A stretch of DNA of 64,000 bases, taken from the NCBI RefSeq assembly GCF_036785885.1, contig NC_092312.1:16448001-16512000 (forward strand). Direction: 5' to 3'. Source of the stretch: Coffea arabica. Its lineage: Eukaryota > Streptophyta > Magnoliopsida > Gentianales > Rubiaceae. Position numbers and translations under genes: made by a program. Below, in pieces: positions 12,053 to 25,150 of this stretch. Below the pieces are notes generated by a model. That model worked only from the letters and a program-made list of their open reading frames with translations, was not told the origin of the DNA and did not search any database. Numbering within the stretch: the first letter of the stretch is position 1; every line of letters begins with the position of its first letter.

Positions 12053-15000
12053 ATGAAGAAGGATCAGACCTCCGCAGATTCACCAGCCAGCATTTTCACC
12101 TCTACCACTCCCATTCTCGGCCTCAAACTCTACGTTGTCATTATTGCAACTTCTCTCGTCACCATTGCCCTTTTCGTCCTCCTCTTTCTCTTTCTCCGCT
12201 CCAAACGCCGTCGGATGTGCCTCAGGCAGGCTTCCGGACTCTTGCCTCTGGTTTCCAAAGATATTACCCGACTCAAAAATAATGCGGATCCAACCCAGAT
12301 TTCTTCTGTGCATGCTGATCATGGTTCTGCCAAGACCACGGACAAAGAAACCAAACCCATTCTCAGTAAAGATGTCCAGAAATATGTCCAGATCATTGAG
12401 TCCGAGGGCAAAAAAGCCAGTTCCGACAGCAATGACTCCAGTACCAGCAGGAGTGAATCGTCCTCTGCTGTCACGGCGTCCACCTCGACTTCCACTGAGG
12501 GGGCCAACCTCGGGTGGGGACGATGGTACAGCTTGAAGGAGCTTGAATTTGCCACTGATGCATTCGCCGATCAGAGTGTCATTGGAGAAGGAGGTTACGG
12601 TGTTGTTTACAGAGGTGTTTTGCCGGACGGTTCTGTAGTGGCTGTCAAAAATCTTCTCAACAACAAGTCAGTCGCATTTCAATTATTATCGTTGCATACC
12701 ATCACCATTTAATTACTGCAGATTACAATGCTGATCTTTTGAGTTCTTTGGATGCGTGTACCTTGGAAGGCATATTAATTTTGTTTTCTTTTGTCCCTTT
12801 TAATGTGATGCTCAACTATTTTCAAGATTTTAATTTCGATAATATTCTTGATTAACTGGTGCTGTTGATTGCCTTTTTTTTTGGGTTGGTCATTTCAGGA
12901 AATGGAAGAATATGAAAGCCTCTTAGATCTGGATTATAGTGTAGTAAACTAGGTTTGAGCTGGTGGCAGTATTTGTCTCTTTTGACCAAAAGTCTCTAAA
13001 CGCATTAAAGAAATGCATAAAGTAAACGGTTGCTTTCTTCTTTATTCCTTTTTTTTTTCCTTCTATCCTATTTTCCACTTTCTTTTTCCTTTTGAATTCT
13101 TTTTCTTTTTCTTTTGATCTTACTTTACTTTTCTAGTTGATTTTCTATAGTTGCATTAAAATGTGAGCCTTATTACGATCTTTGGACATGAGTTTGGATT
13201 TTTGAAGGATGATCAGCTTCTCTTGTATGTGTATTCCTATTTCTTAGCATACAGTTGAAGTTGAAGAGTGAAGATAACAGATATTTCTAAAAGAGAAGTT
13301 GTTAGTGGATAAGATTATATGCTTCACTTTCAGAAGAGAAAGGAAAGTGAATGACATGATGTGTGGACTTGGATTTTAGGCCCTCCTTTCAACTTTTGTT
13401 TGGTCGTACTATCAGGCCCTTATTTCTACTTATTAAGCTGGCTATAAAAGTTGAAAACAGAATGATGCTGATTAACAGCTTTTACAGTGTAACGACCAAT
13501 CCGCGCAACTATACAGCTATCTGATTCGGCGACTATTTGTTTTCAGAATGATAGCGGGGAGCTTTTGAGAGGTTGTGTCCTTGTTATCATTCTGCTTTAG
13601 TATGATATTCGAGAATGTCTGTAATTATATTAGCAGTCTAATATTTGTCCTACAGTTATCCTACTCTTTAACATGTGGTCTCTCAGAATTTCAAAGAAAT
13701 GTTCATGGATAATATGGTATTGATTTGTACTGCATTATGTCTTTTAAACCTTGAAACTTTGAAGATAAACATTTGTTTCTGTTTGTCATACTTGTTGCTA
13801 GGGGTCAGGCACAAAAGGAATTTAAGGTGGAAGTTGAGGCTATAGGCAAAGTGAGACACAAAAACCTTGTCGGCCTTATTGGTTATTGTGCAGAAGGTCC
13901 TCGGAGGTATTTGCTCACCACTTCCTTTGTTCAGTTATGTATACATAATACACTTGTGATATTAGATGACCGGGTTTCTAAATGTCCATCCAGGATGCTT
14001 GTGTACGAGTTTGTTGATAATGGTAATTTGGAGCAATGGTTGCATGGTGATGTAGGGCCTGTTAGCCCACTCACTTGGGAGATCCGAATCAAGATCGCAA
14101 TTGGTACTGCCAGAGGGTGAGCTTATCCTACTTCAATTGCATGGCAACATTGCCTATCTATTGTTCATTATGGCACTACTGAATCTTCTACCTTTCTTCT
14201 TTTTTCTCCTTCATTTACGTGTTAAAACTCTCATACAGAGAAATTTCCCTCTCTGGTGTTTACAGGATTGAGATCCAAAATAAGCACTACGGTCTCACTC
14301 CAGTATCATTTCAAACTTTGATCTGACTATTCTGAGTCAACCACACCGCTTCGCGGGTCTATGAGTTCCACTAATTCGCTAATCACTGTTGGACCTTGTA
14401 TGATGAATATTATTCAGTGATCACAAATTCTGTCAATTTGGGTGTTAAGTAAGCAATTCCCGAGTTGCATGATCACATAATTAACTAGAACATAAGTTAA
14501 AGGAGTTGGCCCTTGAACGTGATGCATTAGTGATATCATATTAAACTTCACAGGAATTTTGCTTCTTTTTGGACTATTTGCTAAGGTTCAGATGATATTT
14601 AATTAGTTGTTAAATTAATATTTTGTTAAATATAATCATTCGTATTAGATATCTCAATTTGCTTTAATTTATCTGTGTTAATTCAACTATTTCACAAAAT
14701 CCTGAGATATGTTCAGTTGTACATGTAATACAATCCCATGATACATTTGTCTACTTGTAGCATTTCTGAGGTTCAAACTAAACTTTTCTTTTAACTTCTC
14801 CCATTGCTTTGAGTTACCGACACATCTTTTAAGCAACTTAGTGAAGTACTTGTAATATGTGTGGAAATAATCATATTGAAGAAACTTGCTTATTGTCAAA
14901 TAAAGAGGCCCTCACAATCCAAGCCTGTTTGCAAAGATTAGTTATTGATGTTCATCAAAAACTTCTCTTTGCTGTTGTTTAATCTAAGAAGCAACTTTTC

Positions 15001-16600
15001 TTTGCATTGCCAAGTCTTTAATTCTAACTCAATTTCACTGTAACGTTGATGAAGCAATCGAATTTTGTAAAGACAACCAAATGCAAGTCTAAACCTGTTC
15101 TTCCCTAAGCATGGTCATTTCTACTAACTTTGATTTGATTTTATCTATTCTTGCCTTTTTTCTTCTGTTTGTGTTTTACTGTATAACTGAACGAGTAATT
15201 TTGCCCTTTGCGACAGGCTTGCCTACTTGCATGAAGGATTAGAGCCCAAAGTTGTGCATCGTGATGTAAAATCTAGCAACATTCTTCTGGACAGAAAATG
15301 GAACCCAAAAGTATCAGACTTTGGCCTTGCCAAGCTATTAGGATCTGAGAAAAGCTATGTGACAACAAGAGTGATGGGAACATTTGGGTTTGTCTTTAAT
15401 TTGTACTCTTTATGAATTTGTGATGCTACGCAGCGGTAAAATTGAAGATTCAATTGCTCTCTTGAGCTTTATTCTGACTGTTCCTGTGCATATTCCTGCA
15501 GATATGTTTCCCCTGATTATGCAAGTACTGGTATGCTTAACGAGGGAAGTGATGTGTACAGTTTTGGAGTTCTGCTCATGGAAATAATTACAGGAAGAAG
15601 CCCAGTTGATTATTCCAGGCCACCAGCAGAGGTGAAAACTTAATCCTCATATTAAAACTACCCTCCCTCACCTGACCAAACCCAAACTGGGAAAACAAAG
15701 AGAATAACCGCATACAAACATACACTTTTCAGTCGGTGAAATGTAGATATCAGCACACTTTCTCAAAACGTGCATTGTGATCCTTCTTATTTTGTGACAT
15801 AACTATCCTCAAATTTCAGATGAATTTGGTTGACTGGTTCAAAGGAATGGTTGCAAATCGTCGTGGTGAAGAGCTTTTAGACCCCCTGATTGAGATCCAT
15901 CCTCCCTCAAGGGCTTTAAAGCGAGTGCTGTTAGTTTGCCTTCGCTGTATAGATTTGGATGCCAACAAGCGACCAAAGATGGGGCAAATCGTACATATGC
16001 TTGAAGCTGAAGAATTTCCTTTTCGTGCCGTAAGTGTCATCCTCAGCCTTTTTCAATCCGAGCCCTCTTTATTCCTCGTCGTGAAATGGCTGTCATCCAT
16101 GTGCTGATGCTTTCGAACTTCAATTGATAGAATTTATTGAACTTTGGGGTCACATTTATGCGAGCACGTTTGAAGCACTGGATGTTGCCAGCTTGTTTGA
16201 CGAAATGCAGAAATTTAGGTTATAGTTTTTTTTTTTCTTTCCCCGCTTTAAACCTGAAAGGGACTAGACCTCCTCTGACTGGCTAATCTAGATGGTGCTA
16301 CTGCCTGCTTGATTATAAACTTCCCCAGACTTCTGAGAAACATTATTAAATTTTAGTTGTTTGGAGAGATTGAAAAGCTGGAGGTTTTCAAGGTTTTAAA
16401 TTGCTTGGAGATTGTCGATGTTTCTCTTTAGAATTCCAATTCCCAAGCTGATTATTTAACTTATTATCGTTTCATGCTTACAGGATCCTCGGCTAGCCCA
16501 GGAAACAGCTCCTCTCCATCCATTTGTGGGAGCTAGCTTTAGGGGTCAATTAGTAAAAAAGGATGTGGTGGATGGTGAACAAACATCTAGAAGGAGATGA
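12053..16600 (+). CDS. Membrane-anchored Ser/Thr receptor-like kinase, At4g34500 type
   Basis: Seven exons (12053-12666, 13802-13906, 13994-14116, 15217-15387, 15502-15631, 15820-16029, 16484-16600) keep frame throughout and give 489 aa. A short N terminus precedes one membrane segment (about residues 24-48), a basic juxtamembrane stretch and a serine/threonine-rich linker. The kinase domain has [20 protein letters not shown] (catalytic Asp about 297; the HRD arginine makes it an RD kinase), DFGLAK (about 315), and [19 protein letters not shown]. The run [20 protein letters not shown] is typical of the At4g34500/At1g01540 group. There is no real ectodomain, so it probably signals from the membrane with partner receptors. 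Ligand and substrate are unknown. Introns 1 and 3 exceed 1 kb. Confidence 0.95.
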
Positions 16601-17575
16601 TGATGTTGATCAGATTTCATGGTACACCCAGAAGGTAGATTAGTTTCGTCGGTGTAAATTTGAACATGTACTACTGCGGGAATAGCACTGCCGTTTCCTT
16701 CTTTTCCATGTTGGTCGGATAAATATTGCTTTGCCTTTGTTATGGACGAGCCGGTGTATATATAAATATGTTGTGTCTCCAGTTTATAGAAAATAGAGTA
16801 CTTCTTTGGGCGCTTTTAGCATAAATATTTCGAATATGTAAACAAAAAAAAAATGTTGGATTATTAAAAGATGTACTAACTGTTTTTTCAAGTGATAAAT
16901 TAAAAGATAGACTTGACTATTTTCAGTGTCGTGTGCACCTCGGGAAAAAAAAAAAAAAAAAAAACATGTGCTGTCCCCAGGATTTATTCATTCTGACCAT
17001 CATCAATGTGGGGAGGGAAAAAATGTGCAGTCTGCTGAGGATTTATTTCCGACGTGACATACCGTATAGGAGCAAGGTGACTAACATTATTGGCTTTCCA
17101 GTCTTCAAAAAGCATGCCCTTCGCAGCAACACCTGCTCCAATTGTTGGGCGGTCTCAGCCGATGGCCCAAAAGGAAAGCTTCTACTTCGGAGCACCGTAG
17201 CAAACTCATCATCGTAGTTCCAAATGGGCAATATGGGGCATGACATGAAAAATCGGAACCAGGGATAGGATGAAGAGGAGAAGCAAAACTGCAGGATTGA
17301 AACTGCAAGAGTACCGCCGATCGACATTTGAGATATATGTGGACGATACAAAGACGTAGCATCATGTATTAAACTTGAAAATGGTGAAAAAGCATCATCA
17401 TCATCATCATCATCAAAACTGGTCCAAATTTACCCAAAAACGAATCATTATGTTAGGGCAACGGACTGACGGGAACTTTATGTCGAGTACTTATCAACGT
17501 CAATGGCACTCGTTCAACATTGTCAGACCCGAGGACATCATCTATGGCTAGGATTGTTGTCGTTTTTATATGATA

Positions 17576-17926
17576 CTCCCTCCGTCCCACTTTGATAATC
17601 TTGTTTTCCTTTTTTGTCTGTCCCAAATTGTAGTCCATTTTCCCATTAAAAAATATAGTAATCTTTCAAATTATCTAAAATATCCTTATTAAATATCTTG
17701 TTATTAATACATTGTTATTAAATATTAACCCACTACATTGAATACATTGAACTTTTTCAATACTAATCCATTAGTTGTAACTGATATTAATTGGCACTCT
17801 TCGTGATTAGCATAAGGGTATTTTAGAAAATTATTAATCTAAATTTATGTTTCCAACCAAATTAATTACACTTTCTTAATCTGCGTGAAAAAAAAAACCA
17901 AGACTAACAAAACGGGACGGAGGGAG
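17576..17926. mobile_element. Stowaway-type MITE (Tc1/mariner), 351 bp
   Basis: The ends are CTCCCTCCGTCCCA and its inverse (ACGGGACGGAGGGAG), the classic Stowaway terminal repeat, flanked by TA on both sides (17574-17575 and 17927-17928), the expected 2-bp target duplication. The interior is AT-rich and non-coding. Stowaways are non-autonomous passengers of mariner-like transposases. Confidence 0.93.
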
Positions 17927-18119
17927 TATGCTATAGCGTACATTTATATAATTTTGTTCTATTTATAAATTTTATCCGTGTACTTAAAAAAATAATGCAT
18001 ATCTACAATTGTGTGTCTAAAATATATCTACTAACTTGTGAAAAAAAAATATATAACGATCATACCAAATCAAATTTAACTGTAATTCCCAATATTTTTA
18101 TGCATTTAGGCATGCTAAG

Positions 18120-18256
18120 GTCATTTTTTGATTGCATTTTTCTGGATTTTTTTTTTATAGAAAAATGACGGTAGCAATTTGATAAATGTAAGATAAAAAG
18201 GTGATTGAAAAATGTATTTATAAAAAACGTTTGAAAAATTGTTTTCCGAACAAGGC
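18120..18256. mobile_element. Degenerate MITE of the GTTTGGATTG group
   Basis: TTTTTGATTGCATTTTTC near the left end and TTTTCCGAACAAGGCC near the right end are decayed inverted ends. The interior words AAAAATGACGGTAGCAAT and GATAAAAAGGTGATTG resemble the reverse complement of the copies at 9884 and 31724. It looks older than those copies. Confidence 0.45.
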
Positions 18257-18742
18257 CTAATGTTCATGCATCAACTCTATATGGTACTACCATCCAAAAT
18301 TAGCATTAAACTAAACAACCTCAAAAGGGAGGAAGCTAGAAAAGATCGTTCGAAATTGGATCGAATAGAGGTGTTTGTTCCCCAAATGTTTTTTTTTGGG
18401 GGGTTGTTCCCCAAGTCAAGAAGAAACACCAGCATTTCCGAAGTCATCGGACACGTGTATCCCCCAAGCATCTTTCCCACAGCCCGCCCAATCCCGTTTG
18501 TCTGAGATTTTGATTCGCGCCCCGTTTACATCATTTTATTCCTATCCTTTATTCAATTTTCCTAATTACCTAAATCCACTTTTTTCGCCTTTCGGCGGTC
18601 TACAGCTTAAAAGCCATCACTCTCACACCCAAAACGAGCAACAATTTAACAGCGACCAGATCTGCTCTATCTGAAACACACATTGACGGGGTACATAAAA
18701 CGAGAATTACACGGATACAAGGGGGGGAGAGGGTTGGGGGCA

Positions 18743-21700
18743 ATGGATGAGAAATTAATACAGAGATTGGAGTCTGCGGTGGCGCGTCTTGAAGCTCTGT
18801 CGTGTGGACGAGGTGGTTCGCCGGATATTGGCGGAGATGCGGCTTCCTTGGATCCGTCCATCGTTGCATATGAGGATCTCATAGCGCAATTCGTTGGTAG
18901 GGTTTCGAGTGCTGCGGAGAAGATTGGAGGACAGGTTCTGGATGTTACTAAGATCATTGAACAGGCTTTCTCCACTCAGAAAGAGCTTCTAATCAAAGTC
19001 AAGCAGTCTCAGGTCAGTGTGTTTTTGTTGCAATAATATTAATGGCCTGAACATTACCGTTTTGTTTTGTTTCTTTTTACTTTCTTTTGGCTAATTAAGG
19101 TGGTTATTTGGCTAATTAAGCTGGTTGTTCATTGTTGGAGGTAAGATTGAAGTGCTTTTTTTTTTTGGTGCCTGATATATGTAATGTTTTGATTTATTGG
19201 AGTATGCATGTAGGACGGATTTAATGTAATGGAATTAACAAATATCATTCCGTTGTTGTTGAAGAATTAGGACTCATAAATTATAGTATATGCAGATTGA
19301 TGGGAAAAAAAAGGACCTGTGCAGTAATTGTGGTTGATCAGAATCAAAATAAAATTTCTTCAAGTTTCATTTTATGATCTTTTATTGGATTAACAAAAAT
19401 ATAAATTAGCATTGATTAGATACTCAACATTAAATTGAAGCCAAGTAATTACTGCAGTGCGCATGAGGTTGCTCATTTTGTTGCAATGCAATAATTTCAT
19501 CACAGCTAGTAACTTGCACAAAATGACATTGTCATCCAGGGTCATTTCTCACCTGGATTAAGGCTCATTACGCTATTGTTTACAGATGTTTAAGCCTGAT
19601 ATTCTTATTGCTGTCATTTTGTTCGCCATTTTCTAAGCTCTTCTCATGCTGCCTCTGTGACTCTTGTTATGTAACTTTATCTGTGCAGAAACCTGACATG
19701 GCAGGTTTGGTTGAATTTCTCAAACCACTGAACGAGGTGATTGTGAAAGCAACAAAAATGACTGAAGGAAGGCGATCTGATTTCTTCAACCACTTGAAGG
19801 CTGCTACTGACAGTCTAACTGCTCTGGCATGGATTGCATACTCTGGAAAAGACTGTGGTAAGATGATATTTCTCCAGGTTGAATAATAAATGTTGTATGG
19901 AGATGCTTTTTTTGCCCTCAAATTTACATGTTAAGCTGCACGGTTGTAGGTATGAGCATGCCTATTGCACATGTTGAAGAAAGTTGGCAGATGGCTGAAT
20001 TTTACAGTAACAAGGTGCATTGTCATTTCCAAGTGCACTTGAATTCCTCGTGCTCTCGCTGTATCTGTTATCAAGAAATGTTATGCTTCTGTTGTGCAAT
20101 AGGCAGTTAAAGTATCTGCTGTGTGAATAATCTGTAGGCAAATGTATCAAATTATGTTTCTTTGTTCCCTTAAATTATCTTACCTTTTTCCCATCTCTAC
20201 TTCCTGGTCTAGCTTTCTCTTCCTTCAAGATGGGGGTAATTGATCCAAACTATGTGTCAATCTATTTATTGTACCTGAAATATGTACTTAATTACGCCAT
20301 TGGTGCTTCTTTGGTTTTGATTTTTGTGCTAATGGTCTTTCTTGGGTCAAGTCTGAAAATGTTGATCAGAAGTAGTTATAAAAATTTCCAGGTTTTCTTT
20401 AAAAGAAAAGAATGTATATGTCACTTGTTTCCTTGTGCAGACGGCATGCGTGCTCTCTCCCCTCCCCCCTCCCCCCTCCCCCAACCCTCCATATTTTTTT
20501 CTTGGGTGCCTATGATTAAAACTCGGGTTTGTGTTTCTTGTGAGGAACAAGCTTAAAGAGTACATAGAGAGTCCTTTATCTTATGACCTGAAGAGCATTG
20601 TCGTGCCTTCTGCATCTTGTTGATTGGCTGTTTCCAGTGGTTCTACCACTTAAAGCTAATGAATAGATAGAAGGCAACTTTAAATGAGTTGTAGGTTCTA
20701 ATCTTTTCATGGCACTTTAGATCCTTGTGGAGTACAGAAACAAGGACGCGAATCATGTCGAATGGGCCAAAGCCTTGAAGGAGCTTTACATACCAGGATT
20801 GAGGGATTATGTGAAGAGCCATTATCCCTTGGGCCCTGTATGGAGTGCATCAGGGAAAACTGTAGTTTTTGCACCTACAAAGGCTTCTGCATCTGGTGCA
20901 CCTGCCCCTCCACCTCCACCACCGGCTTCCCTTTTCAGTTCTGAACCTCCTAAGCCTTCATCCTCACAGCCAAAGGAAGGGATGGCTGCTGTATTTGAAG
21001 AAATTAATTCTGGAAAGCCAGTGACTTCTGGTAACGTTGCCCCTCCATCGTTCTAGTTCATTTCATAGGTTACATTGGACACCTATGATGTAATCTGGTT
21101 TACAGGATTGAGAAAGGTCACAGCTGATATGAAGACGAAAAACCGTGCTGATAGAAGTGGTGTTGTAAGTGCTGGTGAAAAAGAAAGAGGGGTTAGTTCG
21201 TCCTCTTTCTCAAAAGCAGGACCTCCAAAATTAGAGCTTCAAATGGGTCGTAAGTGAGTTAATGCTATACTACCTGATTTGTATGTAATTGATGATAGTC
21301 ATAGAGTCACTGATCTGTTGTCTGCTTTATTCTTGGCAGATGGGTGGTAGAAAATCAAATTGGGAAAAAGAACTTGGTAATTGATGATTGTGATGCAAAG
21401 CAGTCTGTGTACATCTTTGGGTGCAAGGATTCTGTCCTTCAGATCCAAGGTAATCCTTGATTGTACTGATGAATGTTACCCTCTTATAGATGCAAAGGGG
21501 CATCACTTAACCAATTTGTCATAGTTTTGACTTAGTTTTTGTAGATCTAGTAGTTTGAAGCTTGACTTGGATGGGATGGTGTGCAGGAAAAGTTAACAAT
21601 ATAACAATTGACAAATGCTCTAAGATGGGAGTTGTATTTAAGGCAAGTGGACGTATATATTTAATCGTATTTCAGGTTTCCTATCATGTTGAGGCCATCT

Positions 21701-22893
21701 GGCTTACTCTCTTTTTTTTTTTTAATTAAAATGTGGTTAACAGGATGTGGTGGCAGCTTGTGAGATTGTTAACTGTAATGGCATTGAGGTGCAATGTCAG
21801 GTATTGATGCCTTTTGTGAGTTGAAGAAGATTCTGATTCTCAGTTGTATCTCACTTCTGATGCTAGGAAATTTGGTTTTTATTATACTTTACTATGTGCT
21901 ATGGCTGTCAGTTGATAAAAAGCATTTACTTCAGCGTGATTTCTTTCTCAAAACTTGTATTTGTCTTTTATCTTTTGTCTGGTTGTTACAGGGTTCAGCT
22001 CCAACAATTTCAGTGGATAATACAGGTGGTTGCCAGTTATATTTGAGTAAAGACTCTCTGGGAGCGTCTATAACAACAGCTAAGTCGAGTGAAATCAATG
22101 TCTTAGTGCCTGGTGCTGGGCAAGATGATGATTGGGTATGTTGAATCTTCTTGCTGATGGCCTAAAATACTAATATAGAGACCCCATATAGAAGAAAGAG
22201 GAAAAGGGGATTATTGCTTTAATTGCTTAGCAAATTTTCAAAGATCATTAATGACTAAGAAGTGTGTAGGGAAGTGTAAATTACAGATCTTTTGTCTACT
22301 TTGTTCCTTCCCTGCGAGCTTAATCAAGTTATATTGGCTGATTAATCTTTACATAGTTCCTAAATCTCTGGAAACTTCACATCTTTGTGGCACAAGCAAA
22401 GTTTTAACAGTTATATTGGCCTGATTAATTTTACATAGTTCCTAAATCTCGGGAAACTTCACATATTTGTGGCACAAGCAAAGTTTAAGGTCACAGGATA
22501 TATATTGTTAGAAGAAAATGAATCACATGGTATTGTTAAATAGATCTTAAGTACCTGCCTCTTCATAAGTAGTTCTTAGTTATTTAAGAATGATTGTTAG
22601 GCTCAGACCGCAGAATTAACCCAGTTGGTGCATAGATTTTCTAATGGAGCTACACGGAGATACTGCTTGTTGTTAGAATTAAGTTGCTAAGATTGCAAGT
22701 ATCACTTCCTCAAATAATTTACAAGATATGTAATCAAAAGAAAACACCAGAAATTGATCTGTATCTCTGCTTGTTTCTTGTTACTTAGCTATGTGATCTA
22801 TTGCAGGGGGAACACGCTTTGCCACATCAGTATGTTCATGTATACAAGGATGGTCAATTTGTTACTACTCCGGTCTCCCATTCTGGAGGGTAA
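18743..22893 (+). CDS. CAP1: Adenylyl cyclase-associated protein
   Basis: Ten exons (18743-19012, 19689-19857, 19950-20014, 20721-21030, 21106-21253, 21340-21449, 21587-21642, 21744-21800, 21992-22135, 22807-22893) give 471 aa, close to the 476 aa of Arabidopsis CAP1. The N-terminal helix MDEKLIQRLESAVARLEAL carries the RLE motif; a helical domain follows (about 50-225), then a proline-rich stretch (APAPPPPPPASLF) that binds profilin or SH3-like partners, a WH2-like LRKVT segment, and the C-terminal beta-sheet CARP domain (about 315-471). CAP recycles ADP-actin with cofilin and speeds nucleotide exchange. Intron 7 begins with GC rather than GT. Confidence 0.96.
22328..22490 (+). repeat. Tandem duplication, about 82-bp unit, in CAP1 intron 9
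   Basis: GTTATATTGG starts at 22328 and again at 22410. Both units run through TTACATAGTTCCTAAATCTC and GGAAACTTCACAT to GGCACAAGCAAAGTTT. A few substitutions and small indels separate them, so it is a fairly recent local duplication. Confidence 0.85.
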
Positions 22894-23651
22894 ATGAGGA
22901 GAGTTCTCCCACTAATTGCTGATATAATTCTCCCATCATTTGTTTTTGGTTTCAATACCTTTGTAAGGTTGAGTGTCGATTTCATTTATTTCATTCTTGG
23001 TGACATTTGGATCTACTCTTTTTTCTTTTGGGTCCCAAGTGCTTTTAGTTATGGTGCTTTTTTTATTTCGCTTCCGTGCGGCAGAGCATCTTGGATGTGA
23101 GATTTTAGTATTTTGTGTTTTTTCATATGTTAGCGATCTGAATCTTTGTCATGGTCATGTACGCACTTCTCTGATTATGGTCGTGGCTTGAGTCAAATGC
23201 ATGGATACTACTTTTGAGAGCAATAAAAAATGATGATATTCCCCGAAATTTAGTTGATGAGCGGTGGTTAATATGTTTTGACATGGCGGCAAAAGCAGTA
23301 TGGCTGATGCAGTGGCGAGTACTGATTTTTGGACGCTTTATCTTACTAGTTCACCGAACAACCATGTCAACATGATTTTCTTTTTTCTTTTTTTTTTCTT
23401 GCTCAAACGATAATTTAATAGCAATTAAAATTGAAACAAGTGGTAATTAAAAACAAGAGCTACTGCTCTCAAATCAACCGGTGCCAGCGCAACTAGCTGC
23501 GGGGAACGTTTGACCTCACAAGCTTAATAGCCTGCTTTGCTAGATTGTGACCAAGCTCGTACCTGCTTTCACTATGAATGAAAAAGAGTATTGCGCAGAA
23601 ATTGGACGTTTCGGGGATGTCTTCCAAATTAAACATTTTAGTCGGGAGTAT

Positions 23652-24309
23652 TAGGATCTGTTTGATAATATAAAAAAGTATCGAAATTGAATTTTTTCAG
23701 ACATTCAGATATTTTGAACATTTGATAAATGAAAATCTATTTATTGAATTTGTTAAGCAGTGCTGAATTTGTATGTATTTTTTTCAGCAGAAGAATTCTA
23801 ACTGAATATTTAATTCTGATAAGAATCAATAAAATTACTTCAACTACCTTATCTTATCTATCAAATCTACCATTATTTGTTAATTATGTTCAAAATTTTT
23901 ATCTAATTAAATTATCTAATATTCTTTATCTAATGATTTTCTATTTCTCTTTTCTCCCTTTTTAATGACGTTCACATCTTCTCCTTACTCCTCATATAAT
24001 ATATTTTATCTTTTATATTAATTTGAATTAGAAATAAATATTGACATTTTCATACCTAACAATTTTAAACTAATTAACTCATAGGTTCTATTTCTTTTTT
24101 GAATGAAAATACATAAGGGCAAAATTGTTAAATTAAACTTATTAAGCATTCAGATATAAATATTTATCAAACAGTATGAATAGATTTAGCATTAAAATTC
24201 AGATATTCATATATTTCTTTTCAATGCTTAAAATTCAGCAAATTAATTATTTCAGTATTTATATTTCAGAATTTAGAATTCAGATTCAGTTTTATCAAAC
24301 GGAACCTTA
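23652..24309. mobile_element. Long MITE-like element, about 658 bp
   Basis: The left end TAGGATCTGTTTGATAA and the reversed right end TAAGGTTCCGTTTGATAA are imperfect inverted repeats, and ATTCAGATATT-type words recur in opposite orientation near both ends. The interior is very AT-rich with no transposase. It is a non-autonomous DNA element of uncertain superfamily; I found no convincing target duplication. Confidence 0.65.
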
Positions 24310-25150
24310 GTCACAGAAAAGTGTCCTAACATTCAACAAAACCACTGGGGTCCGCCAAATGCATAGGGTTAAAAATTAGAAATTTAATCTACCTGAGTTA
24401 AAATGAAGAATTAGAATTAGAATTAGATTCAGGATTCCAATCTACTTGAGTTAAAATGAAGTAAAAAAAAAAAAAAAAAAAAGACAGACCATGGACATGT
24501 AGATATTTTGTTTCTTTCTGTGCATCCCGCTGCCCAATTGTGATCAACTAGCTGCTTATGGAGATTATGAGATCACTCAGTTACTTACGGATCCTGAATA
24601 AATGGTAATAATTGATAAGGGTGTTCATCCACTAGCGTAATTCGCTAAAAGAAGTTTGATTTTTTTTTCCAGCAAAGTCAATAATAGATTTATCCACCCT
24701 AAAACACAGATAGTAATCTGATGGTTGAACCGTTGACCTGTTCACCCAAAACCTTTATCGGCTTGTTGGCCGGGTTGGTTTTAAATAACTATGGACCGGA
24801 GCCTGGACATTTTTTTTTTTTAATCTTTTCTTTTGCTGGTCCTATTCCCACGTTTTAGAATTTGATCCTCTTCGAGAAATGAAGCACACGACCGACCACT
24901 CAATGACGGACGGATGCACAAACGGTGAACCAACAAAGCAGGATAGGGCGAGCTGTTATTACGTAGATGCAAATCCCCGGCCATGTTCCAGGTACCAACT
25001 TCCAACAACACACGTCAGACGCACAGATGGATTTCAGCATACGCGGAATGATACATAGATTTTCACCCTGCGAATGCAATAGCAATATAGCATAGCATGT
25101 TACCGTTACAAATCCGTCCAAATGTAAAACTGCTCCACTCCATGCCATCA

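Larger units (their letters stand above)
16601..18742. other. Spacer between kinase and CAP1
   Basis: The kinase 3' UTR is followed by a poly(A) tract near 16945, a CAT trinucleotide run near 17394-17413, a Stowaway MITE and a divergent MITE (both listed). The last 150-250 bases are the CAP1 leader. No further gene is seen. Confidence 0.6.
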
